Origin: Nonlabens sp.
GTDB taxonomy: Bacteria; Bacteroidota; Bacteroidia; Flavobacteriales; Flavobacteriaceae
Direction: 5' to 3'
DNA length: 5,661 nt
Assembly (NCBI GenBank): GCA_023301395.1
Contig: JALZUY010000324.1
Span: 1-5,661, forward strand
A program made the translations under genes and the position numbers. Position 1 is the stretch's first letter. Each line of letters starts with the position of its first letter. The notes under the pieces were generated by a model, which did not search any database, was not told where the DNA came from, and saw only the letters and a list, made by a program, of their open reading frames with translations. Of this stretch, positions 1 to 4,617 are shown one piece after another.

Positions 1-314
1 TTATCAGCACGTTCAGCTAGGTGCTAGGCTCTAGCTTTCTGTTTTTTAAGAAGTTTTACTTTAGCTTTAAGTTCAAGTATTTTCTGTTCAGGTGTTTTTG
101 ACATTGTGTTTTTTGACAGGTTTTCCCAATCAAAAGTACCATATTTTCTTAACCATTGAGTGATAGTTGACCTAGCTTGGATGCCATATTTATGACAAGC
201 TTCAAGTCTTTAAAGTTGACCTGATTAAATTTCTTCTACAACTTGAAGCTTAAAATAAAGCGAGTAGTCTTTTTGAGTACACTTTACATAACCAGCGTTT
301 TCTGATGTTTTCAT
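1..314 (-). pseudogene. IS3-family transposase OrfA, nonsense-mutated and cut by window edge
   Basis: Read leftward from the ATG at 314-312, one continuous frame gives 104 codons to the window edge, with stops at codons 30 (225-227), 35 (210-212) and 97 (24-26). No frameshift is needed. The protein begins MKTSENAGYVKCTQKDYSL and continues with the OrfA helix-turn-helix pattern: an F-K-L-Q-V-V-E-E-I helix, then A-C-H-K-YGIQARSTITQWLRKYG (about residues 39-59), and FDWEN. A lysine-rich segment follows (about 73-95, SKTPEQKILELKAKVKLL) that resembles the leucine-zipper part of IS3/IS150-group OrfA. Intact relatives bind the terminal repeats and supply the N-terminal half of the OrfAB transposase. 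The stops look like simple substitutions from sense codons such as GAA, CAA or GAG. The gene is inactive unless the stops are suppressed, which nothing here suggests. Confidence 0.85.
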
Positions 315-334
315 TACACTAACGTTTTAGTGTA
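315..334 (-). other. Hairpin immediately before the orfA start codon
   Basis: TACACTAA at 315-322 and TTAGTGTA at 327-334 form a perfect 8-bp inverted repeat around a 4-nt loop, ending one base before the orfA ATG (314). In an IS transcript this would fold directly upstream of the start codon. Insertion sequences often carry such structures to limit translation from read-through transcripts; that role here is inference. Confidence 0.5.
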
Positions 335-336
335 TC

Positions 337-355
337 GCTATTTCAGGACGGGACA
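337..355 (-). repeat. Probable terminal inverted repeat of the IS (one end only)
   Basis: Inward from position 355 the minus strand reads TGTCCCGTCCTGAAATAGC, a plausible IS3-type terminus starting TG and lying 23 bp outside the orfA start. The partner repeat is outside the window, so the boundary is inferred from sequence type and position only. Confidence 0.55.
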
Positions 356-366
356 TTATTAAACTC

Positions 367-398
367 AAAAAACCCCGAAACTATCGTTTAGGGGTTTT
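367..398 (-). terminator. Rho-independent terminator of the sigma-factor/small-ORF unit
   Basis: The arms AAAACCCC (369-376) and GGGGTTTT (391-398) pair perfectly. After one G/A mismatch, AAAC (378-381) pairs with GTTT (386-389) around a TATC loop. On the minus strand the stem ends in six T residues (372-367), as expected for an intrinsic terminator. It begins 8 bp after the stop codon of the small ORF at 406, so it ends the leftward transcript. On the plus strand only four T follow, so rightward termination would be weaker; little transcription is expected from that side. Confidence 0.8.
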
Positions 399-405
399 CC
401 AAAGT

Positions 406-558
406 TTAGTTTAAAAGTGCTTCAAACTTCAAATTTCGATAATCTATAACATTTAAAGCCTTAGAATAATTCAGGAGAAATCTAATAGTTTCTTCTTTTG
501 GAACAATGTTTAAATCCACGCGTCCCGAACGTAAAGGTCTTGAGTACATTTTTTGCAT
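406..558 (-). CDS. Uncharacterised 50-residue protein encoded after the ECF sigma factor
   Basis: The minus-strand ORF runs from ATG (558-556) to TAA (408-406). The protein starts MQKMYSRPLRSGRVDLNIVP and ends NLKFEALLN; the middle contains KEETIRFLLNYSKALNVIDY. It has no signal peptide, membrane segment or cysteine, is rich in basic residues near the N-terminus, and looks like a short soluble helix-forming protein. ATG at 549-547 (codon 4) is an alternative start. The frame stays open upstream to a TGA but has no ATG, GTG or TTG there, so the start lies at 558 or 549. It begins 58 bp after the sigma-factor stop and ends just before a strong terminator, which supports one transcript with the sigma gene. 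It has no zinc-type anti-sigma motif and no transmembrane helix, so a classical anti-sigma factor is unlikely. Its function is unknown to me. Confidence 0.65.
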   Translation of the reverse strand: MQKMYSRPLRSGRVDLNIVPKEETIRFLLNYSKALNVIDYRNLKFEALLN

Positions 559-616
559 ATTCGTTATTTTGAGGTTATTGTTATCAAGAAAACGAAAATA
601 GTTCGGTATTATTGTT

Positions 617-1207
617 CTAGTTTGTCAACACTATGTTATGCTTATCAATTACTTTACGTAAATTTATTAATGCATAACGCATTCTACCTAGTGCTGTATT
701 GATACTCACATCAGTACACTCGGCTATTTCTTTAAACGACATGTCCTTATACATGCGCATGATCAATACTTCTTTTTGATCATTAGGTAACTCTTGAATG
801 ATTCTTCTCAAATCTTCTCTAACCTGTTCTGATATCATTGTGTTCTCTGTACTTTCCTGACCATTACTGATCACATCAAAAATATCAAAGTCGCTATTGC
901 TAGAAGAAAATTTAGGCATGCGTTTATTTCTACGGAAATGGTCGATAACCAAATTATGGGCAATACGCATCACCCAAGGAAGAAATTTACCTTCTTCATT
1001 GTACTTACCGCGTTTCAATGTACGTATAACTTTAATGAACGTATCTTGAAAAACATCTTCAGTAATATCGCGATCCAGTACTTTGGAATAGATAAAACTA
1101 TAAATTCTTTGCTTGTGTCTTGTGATAAGCACTTCTAGGCTGCTTTCCTCGCCTCGCAGGTACTGGCTTACCAGAACCGCATCTGTGATTGCGTTTTCTA
1201 ACTTCAT
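617..1207 (-). CDS. ECF-type RNA polymerase sigma factor (sigma-70 family)
   Basis: This 196-residue protein has the usual ECF layout of region 2, a linker and region 4. Region 2 spans about residues 24-95: the core-binding helix is around E50-DVFQDTFIKVIRTL and the -10-recognition helix around RIAHNLVIDHFRRN (81-94). A polar, serine-rich linker follows (about 98-125). Region 4 spans about 138-186, with LPNDQKEVLIMRMYKDMSF and a helix-turn-helix around 157-181 (F-K-E-I-A ... S-I-N-T-A-L-G-R-M-R-Y-A-L). The length is normal for the family. ECF factors direct RNA polymerase to a small regulon in response to a signal; its regulon is not visible here. No membrane or zinc anti-sigma gene is adjacent, unlike many ECF loci; the only partner is the small ORF at 406-558. 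The start at 1207 is the only ATG that keeps the normal N-terminus. Confidence 0.95.
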   Translation of the reverse strand: MKLENAITDAVLVSQYLRGEESSLEVLITRHKQRIYSFIYSKVLDRDITEDVFQDTFIKVIRTLKRGKYNEEGKFLPWVMRIAHNLVIDHFRRNKRMPKFSSSNSDFDIFDVISNGQESTENTMISEQVREDLRRIIQELPNDQKEVLIMRMYKDMSFKEIAECTDVSINTALGRMRYALINLRKVIDKHNIVLTN

Positions 1208-1215
1208 AACTATAA

Positions 1216-1244
1216 CAAACTTTAAGACCTCAATTAAGGTTCAA
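1216..1244 (-). promoter_or_regulatory. Possible promoter of the sigma-factor gene
   Basis: On the minus strand a TTG (1244-1242) is followed 18 bp later by AAAGTTTG (1223-1216). This differs from the Bacteroidota -7 consensus TAnnTTTG at one defined position, and the spacing is normal for that promoter type. Transcription would start only a few bases before the ATG at 1207, giving a very short leader. It is a weak, single-mismatch match in AT-rich DNA. Confidence 0.3.
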
Positions 1245-1373
1245 GATCTATATTTAAAGTAATAGTATAGCTATACGCAGATTATTTTGAAATTAGTAAC
1301 GGGATAAATATAACAACATTTATTCCAAACAAACAAAATACATCTAAACATTTAACATATAAAACATAATACG

Positions 1374-1407
1374 TTGTTTTTATTGGTCGCTCAGCGGTTT
1401 ATATTTG
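1374..1407 (+). promoter_or_regulatory. Probable uvrA promoter of Bacteroidota type
   Basis: TATATTTG at 1400-1407 matches the Bacteroidota primary-sigma -7 element TAnnTTTG exactly. A TTG at 1374-1376 lies 23 bp upstream, at the long end of the accepted spacing; another TTG at 1383-1385 gives only 14 bp. Only six bases separate the -7 element from the uvrA ATG (1414). The transcript would therefore be leaderless or nearly so. No E. coli-like SOS box was noticed here. Confidence 0.45.
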
Positions 1408-1413
1408 TAGCAT

Positions 1414-4215
1414 ATGAAGGAGAACACCTTATTTGCAAACATAGATGAACTCAGTCCTAAGGAGAATATCCTTATTAAAGGAGCTGGTTTACATAATTTA
1501 AAAGACCTTAACGCTGTTATTCCACGTAATAACCTAGTAGTCATTACAGGATTATCTGGAAGTGGCAAGTCTTCCCTAGCTTTTGACACATTGTATGCCG
1601 AAGGTCAACGTCGTTATGTAGAAAGTCTTTCTTCTTATGCGAGACAATTTTTAGGACGTTTAAATAAGCCCAAAGTAGAATACATAAAAGGTATCGCACC
1701 AGCCATTGCTATTGAGCAAAAGGTAAATTCTACAAATCCACGTAGTACGGTAGGAACAACTACTGAGATTTATGATTATCTCAAGTTATTCTTTGCTCGT
1801 GTAGGTCGCACCTACTCGCCTATTTCTGGAAACGAAGTGAAAAAAGATACCGTTACAGACGTAGTCAACTATGTAAAGAAACGAGAAGAAGGAACAAAAC
1901 TTCTTTTATTGACACGATTGATTGTAAAAGGAAAGCGTGAAGTTCAAGACCAACTAGACGTTTTACTACAACAAGGTTTTACACGTATAAAAATTAATGA
2001 TAAAGTAGAACGTATAGAAGGACTCGATTACACCTTTAAAAAGAAAGATGTGGTCTCCATAGTAATAGACCGTATTATAAAAAGAGATGGTGAGGATTTC
2101 TATAATCGCCTTGCCGATGCTATTGATACTGCATTCTTTGAAGGAAAAGGCGTTTGTATGATTGAACATATGGATGGTAGTGATGGTCGTGAGTTCACAA
2201 ATAAGTTTGAACTCGATGGAATGGAATTCCTAGAGCCTAATCCACATTTATTTAGTTTTAATAATCCTTATGGTGCCTGTCCTAACTGTGAAGGTTATGG
2301 AGATGTCATAGGCATTGATGAAGAATTAGTAATTCCTAATACGGCATTATCAGTATATGAAAACGCTGTGTTCCCTTGGCGTGGCGAGAATATGAGTTTC
2401 TATAAAAATCAACTCATAAAAAGTGCTGAGAAGTTTGACTTTCCTATCCACAGACCATGGTTTGAATTGACTGATACTCAAAAAGATCTTGTATGGTCAG
2501 GAAATAAGCATTTTGAAGGAATTAATGATTTCTTTGCTGAACTTGAGGCCAAAGCCTATAAAATCCAGAATCGTGTTATGCTTTCTCGTTATAGAGGGAA
2601 AACAAAATGTAGCGCTTGTAAAGGAAAACGATTACGTGTTGAAGCCAGCTACGTAAAAGTGGCTGACGTATCCATATCAGATTTAGTAAATCAACCCATT
2701 AAGGATTTGAAAGAGTTCTTTGAAAACATAAAACTATCTCAAAATGAGATGGATATTGCAAAAAGATTGTTGGCTGAGATACAGAGTCGTCTTACATTCT
2801 TGACTGACGTAGGACTTGATTATCTTACCTTAAATCGTAAATCAAATTCCCTATCAGGTGGAGAATCGCAACGTATCAATCTTGCAACTTCATTAGGAAG
2901 CAGCTTGGTAGGTAGTATGTATATTCTCGATGAGCCTAGTATAGGACTACATCCACGCGACACAGCACGATTAATAAAAGTGCTTAAAAATTTACGCGAT
3001 TTAGGAAATACAGTCATCGTCGTGGAGCATGATGAAGAAATCATGCAAGCCGCAGATTTGATTATTGATATAGGTCCAGAGGCAGGTACACATGGTGGAG
3101 AAGTTGTTGCCGCGGGAACTTTAAAAGAAATTTTAAAATCAACTAGCCTTACTGCTCGTTATTTAAATGGTAGTTTATCTATTCCGCTTCCGCGAAAGCG
3201 AAGAAAACACAAGCACTATATAAACATAAAAGGTGCGAGACAGAACAATCTTAAGAATATAGATGTACGTTTCCCGCTAGGAGTGCTTACCATGGTCACT
3301 GGAGTTTCTGGTAGCGGAAAAAGTACGCTGGTAAAACAAATTCTTTATCCAGCCATTCTAAAAAAATTAGGTGGCTATGGTAAAAAAGCTGGACAGTTTA
3401 CAGGAATAGATGGGAAGTTTGACAACATTAAAACGGTAGAATTTGTAGACCAAAACCCAATAGGTCGCAGTTCACGTTCAAATCCTGTGACTTATATAAA
3501 GGCTTATGATGATATACGTAATTTATATGCAGACCAGAAAGTCGCCAAAATCAGAAACTACAAGCCTAAGCACTTCTCTTTCAATGTAGAAGGTGGAAGA
3601 TGTGAGACCTGTAAAGGAGATGGCGAGGTTACTATAGAAATGCAGTTCATGGCCGATGTTACTCTGACTTGTGAGACTTGTAATGGAAAACGTTTCAAAA
3701 AAGACGTTCTAGAAGTTCAGTTTCAAGATAAGAACATAGACGACTTGCTAAATATGACCATAGATGATGCGATCGAGTTCTTTGAAAAGGCCGAAATAGC
3801 AAAAATCATTAGAAAATTAAAGCCATTACAAGATGTAGGCTTAGGGTACGTTACACTAGGTCAGAGCTCTTCTACTCTATCTGGTGGAGAAGCGCAACGT
3901 ATAAAACTAGCAAGCTTTTTAGTAAAAGGATCAACGGCAGATAAAACGCTGTTCATTTTTGATGAACCTACTACTGGACTACATTTTCATGACGTGAATA
4001 AACTACTCGATAGTTTTAATGCTCTTATTGAAAAAGGACATTCCGTGATTGTGATTGAACACAATATGGATCTGGTAAAATGTGCTGATCATGTAATAGA
4101 TCTAGGACCTGATGGCGGAATTAATGGTGGCTATTTAACTGCTGTTGGTACTCCAGAAGAAGTTGCTCAGATTAAAAAAAGTATCACAGCTTCTCATATT
4201 GCTGACAAGTTATAA
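1414..4215 (+). CDS. uvrA: Excinuclease ABC subunit A (UvrA), DNA damage recognition ATPase
   Basis: UvrA dimers scan DNA for bulky lesions and load UvrB, starting nucleotide excision repair in the cytoplasm. The protein has 933 residues, normal for the family, with two ABC ATPase halves. Half I has Walker A GLSGSGKS (46-53), signature LSGGESQR (480-487), Walker B with D506-E507 and H-loop H539. Half II has Walker A GVSGSGKS (630-637), signature LSGGEAQR (822-829), Walker B with D850-E851 and H-loop H883. A zinc module in half II is complete (C730, C733, C753, C756). In half I the pairs C289/C292 and C399/C402 are present, but the CxxC that precedes LEPxLFSFNNP in E. coli is absent (segment around residues 262-275); I recall this as usual in Bacteroidota. 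The start at 1414 leaves 20 residues before the conserved I-K-G-A-G-L-H-N-L motif, with no later ATG before Walker A. It is transcribed alone, divergent from the sigma factor. All catalytic motifs are intact. Confidence 0.98.
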   Translation: MKENTLFANIDELSPKENILIKGAGLHNLKDLNAVIPRNNLVVITGLSGSGKSSLAFDTLYAEGQRRYVESLSSYARQFLGRLNKPKVEYIKGIAPAIAIEQKVNSTNPRSTVGTTTEIYDYLKLFFARVGRTYSPISGNEVKKDTVTDVVNYVKKREEGTKLLLLTRLIVKGKREVQDQLDVLLQQGFTRIKINDKVERIEGLDYTFKKKDVVSIVIDRIIKRDGEDFYNRLADAIDTAFFEGKGVCMIEHMDGSDGREFTNKFELDGMEFLEPNPHLFSFNNPYGACPNCEGYGDVIGIDEELVIPNTALSVYENAVFPWRGENMSFYKNQLIKSAEKFDFPIHRPWFELTDTQKDLVWSGNKHFEGINDFFAELEAKAYKIQNRVMLSRYRGKTKCSACKGKRLRVEASYVKVADVSISDLVNQPIKDLKEFFENIKLSQNEMDIAKRLLAEIQSRLTFLTDVGLDYLTLNRKSNSLSGGESQRINLATSLGSSLVGSMYILDEPSIGLHPRDTARLIKVLKNLRDLGNTVIVVEHDEEIMQAADLIIDIGPEAGTHGGEVVAAGTLKEILKSTSLTARYLNGSLSIPLPRKRRKHKHYINIKGARQNNLKNIDVRFPLGVLTMVTGVSGSGKSTLVKQILYPAILKKLGGYGKKAGQFTGIDGKFDNIKTVEFVDQNPIGRSSRSNPVTYIKAYDDIRNLYADQKVAKIRNYKPKHFSFNVEGGRCETCKGDGEVTIEMQFMADVTLTCETCNGKRFKKDVLEVQFQDKNIDDLLNMTIDDAIEFFEKAEIAKIIRKLKPLQDVGLGYVTLGQSSSTLSGGEAQRIKLASFLVKGSTADKTLFIFDEPTTGLHFHDVNKLLDSFNALIEKGHSVIVIEHNMDLVKCADHVIDLGPDGGINGGYLTAVGTPEEVAQIKKSITASHIADKL
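3185..3200. repeat. Near-palindrome inside uvrA (CGCTTCCGCGAAAGCG)
   Basis: This 16-bp sequence is one substitution away from the perfect palindrome CGCTTTCGCGAAAGCG. It lies in the basic linker between the two ATPase halves of UvrA (about residues 591-597, P-L-P-R-K-R-R), where sequence constraint is low. A second one-off copy occurs at 4248-4263. Two copies in 5.7 kb of AT-rich DNA suggest a dispersed genomic repeat; I have the impression that this motif is frequent in some Flavobacteriaceae, which remains to be counted. Confidence 0.4.
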
Positions 4216-4243
4216 TTTAAGCAAAATCTATTAGATTATATAT

Positions 4244-4267
4244 TATACGCTTTTGCGAAAGCGTGTA
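4244..4267. repeat. Palindromic hairpin downstream of uvrA
   Basis: The core CGCTTTTGCGAAAGCG (4248-4263) is a second copy of the palindrome seen inside uvrA, again with one change. ACGCTTT (4247-4253) pairs with AAAGCGT (4258-4264) around TGCG, and three more pairs, one a T-G wobble, extend it to a 10-bp stem. It lies 28 bp after the uvrA stop. There is no T tract on either side, so it is a poor Rho-independent terminator, although it could stabilise or stall the uvrA transcript end. Confidence 0.5.
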
Positions 4268-4281
4268 TCAAATATTCATCT

Positions 4282-4301
4282 ATGAAAACTATACGTTTCA
4301 T
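4282..4301. promoter_or_regulatory. Dyad just upstream of sigma-54-like promoter 1
   Basis: ATGAAA (4282-4287) and TTTCAT (4296-4301) form an inverted repeat whose right edge is 4 bp from the -24 element of copy 1. A different dyad sits in the same place before copy 2. It could be a regulator site or chance in AT-rich DNA; enhancer sites for sigma-54 activators usually lie further upstream. Confidence 0.2.
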
Positions 4302-4303
4302 TT

Positions 4304-4320
4304 ATGGCATACAATTTGAT
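4304..4320 (+). promoter_or_regulatory. Sigma-54-like promoter of RNA copy 1 (-24/-12)
   Basis: ATGGCATACAATTTGAT has GG at 4306-4307 and GA at 4318-4319, exactly ten bases apart. The sigma-54 consensus is TTGGCACG-N4-TTGCW with GG-N10-GC, so the match is good except for A in place of the -12 C. The predicted start, 12 bases after -12, is near 4331, exactly where the conserved 5' hairpin begins. Alternatively the TTTG is part of a poor primary-sigma -7 element, since the required TA is out of register. Confidence 0.45.
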
Positions 4321-4330
4321 TTATATATTA

Positions 4331-4431
4331 AATGAAGGTAATTATATAAGAGTGATTATTATTCATAAAGTTTTTTGGTTGGTTAGTGAGAATTCCCAAG
4401 CTGCATTTTGCTCTTGGGAATTCTTCTTTTT
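4331..4431 (+). ncRNA. Candidate small structured RNA, copy 1 (about 100 nt)
   Basis: The predicted RNA has three parts. A 5' hairpin pairs 4332-4344 with 4353-4366 (ATGAA with TTCAT, two G-U pairs, TAATTA with TGATTA; the loop ends AAGAG). A single-stranded linker of AAAG, six T and GGTTGGTTAGT follows (4367-4387). A 3' hairpin pairs 4389-4400 with 4413-4424 perfectly and continues with GCA/TGC around a TTT loop. Five T residues end the unit. This is the architecture of an independently transcribed small RNA with an intrinsic terminator. I do not recognise the family; the Rfam Flavo-1 model is one candidate to compare. A tiny ORF (4332-4349, five codons) is probably incidental. Confidence 0.55.
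4389..4431 (+). terminator. Rho-independent terminator ending RNA copy 1
   Basis: AGAATTCCCAAG (4389-4400) pairs perfectly with CTTGGGAATTCT (4413-4424), followed by C and TTTTT (4427-4431). It is the only convincing plus-strand terminator between uvrA and the lipoprotein gene, so it may also stop uvrA read-through. Confidence 0.7.
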
Positions 4432-4454
4432 AATAAAATGAATAATACAATTTA

Positions 4455-4470
4455 ATTATGCACGCATAAT
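4455..4470. promoter_or_regulatory. Perfect palindrome just upstream of sigma-54-like promoter 2
   Basis: ATTATGC (4455-4461) and GCATAAT (4464-4470) are perfect inverted arms around AC, ending 4 bp before the -24 element of copy 2. The position mirrors the dyad before copy 1, but the sequences differ. It could be an operator; no known regulator motif is recognised. Confidence 0.3.
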
Positions 4471-4473
4471 AGT

Positions 4474-4490
4474 TTGGCACGCAATTTGAA
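4474..4490 (+). promoter_or_regulatory. Sigma-54-like promoter of RNA copy 2 and the lipoprotein gene
   Basis: TTGGCACGCAATTTGAA matches the -24 half TTGGCACG perfectly. The -12 half is TTGAA instead of TTGCW, and GG (4476-4477) and GA (4488-4489) are ten bases apart. This is the better of the two copies. The predicted start is near 4498-4501, at the foot of the 5' hairpin, about 117-120 bases before the lipoprotein ATG. Conservation of this element in both copies, including its distance to the hairpin within two bases, supports function. Confidence 0.5.
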
Positions 4491-4498
4491 ATATAGTA

Positions 4499-4612
4499 AA
4501 TGAAAGTAATTATTAGAGTAATTAAACTTTCATAAAGTTTTTTGGTTGGTTAGTAGGAAATCCTGAGAAGTCATTTTGACATCTTGGGATTTCCTCATTT
4601 ATGACTATTTTT
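4499..4612 (+). ncRNA. Candidate structured RNA copy 2, possibly a 5' leader
   Basis: The 5' hairpin is stronger than in copy 1: ATGAAAGT (4500-4507) pairs with ACTTTCAT (4526-4533), and AATTA (4508-4512) with TAATT (4519-4523), around the loop TTAGAG. The linker is identical to copy 1. The 3' hairpin pairs 4555-4568 with 4582-4595 (two G-U pairs) and, after one A-A mismatch, GTCA (4570-4573) with TGAC (4577-4580) around TTT. No T tract follows directly; five T residues appear only at 4608-4612, six bases before the next ATG. The transcript could therefore continue into the lipoprotein gene as a leader or end just before it. The 3' end is uncertain. Confidence 0.5.
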
Positions 4613-4617
4613 AAATT

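Larger units (their letters stand above)
1..355 (-). mobile_element. Partial, decayed IS3-family insertion sequence (orfA-side end)
   Basis: This is the 5' end of an IS3-type element in minus orientation. It consists of an orfA remnant, a short hairpin next to its start, and a terminus that reads TGTCCCGTCCTGAAATAGC from position 355 inward. IS3-family elements end in TG...CA, which fits. The rest of the element, including any orfB with the DDE catalytic domain, would lie left of the window, so its completeness and target-site duplication cannot be judged. The three stops in orfA show that this copy cannot make a normal transposase. Its outer edge lies 12 bp from the terminator of the neighbouring sigma-factor unit, so the insertion did not interrupt a visible gene. 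Family assignment is from the protein remnant; the exact IS name is not recognised. Confidence 0.75.
4304..4596 (+). repeat. Two tandem, diverged copies of a promoter-plus-structured-RNA unit
   Basis: Unit 1 (about 4304-4431) and unit 2 (about 4474-4596) align over their whole length with a 167-bp offset. Shared elements in order are TGGCA-nn-CAATTTGA, a TAAATGAA block, GTAATTAT, AGAGT, and a 26-nt identical stretch (4362-4387 and 4529-4554). A long hairpin with a shared ATTTT apex follows. Similarity is patchy outside these blocks, as expected after an old duplication under structural constraint. Together with the palindromes, these units account for most of the 402-bp gap between uvrA and the lipoprotein gene; I see no protein-coding gene in that gap. 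Confidence 0.8.

Noticed and set aside
938..1138. Plus-strand ORF of 66 codons within the sigma-factor gene
   Set aside because: It lies entirely antisense to a clearly conserved ECF sigma factor and shows no recognisable protein features.
1380..1589. Minus-strand ORF of 69 codons over the uvrA start
   Set aside because: It is antisense to the conserved UvrA N-terminus, including Walker A; an accidental open frame.
1966..2169. Minus-strand ORF of 67 codons inside uvrA
   Set aside because: Antisense shadow of UvrA coding sequence with no domain signal.
2820..3044. Minus-strand ORF of 74 codons inside uvrA
   Set aside because: Antisense to the UvrA signature and Walker B region; openness is explained by codon use of the real gene.
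4225..4237. Inverted repeat AATCTA-T-TAGATT after uvrA
   Set aside because: Short arms, a one-base centre and AT-rich DNA make chance likely; it has no associated motif.
4244..4267. Palindrome after uvrA as its terminator
   Set aside because: No T tract follows the stem on either strand; the hairpin at 4389-4431 is the first convincing terminator.
4332..4535. Tiny ORFs beginning M-K-V-I-I in both RNA copies, as leader peptides
   Set aside because: They end after 5 codons in copy 1 and 11 in copy 2, and the shared start is explained by the conserved 5' hairpin. Structure, not coding, is conserved.
4216..4617. CRISPR array or attachment site in the repeat-bearing spacer
   Set aside because: There are only two long, diverged units with promoter and hairpin content, no short regular repeats and spacers, and no integrase or tRNA gene nearby.
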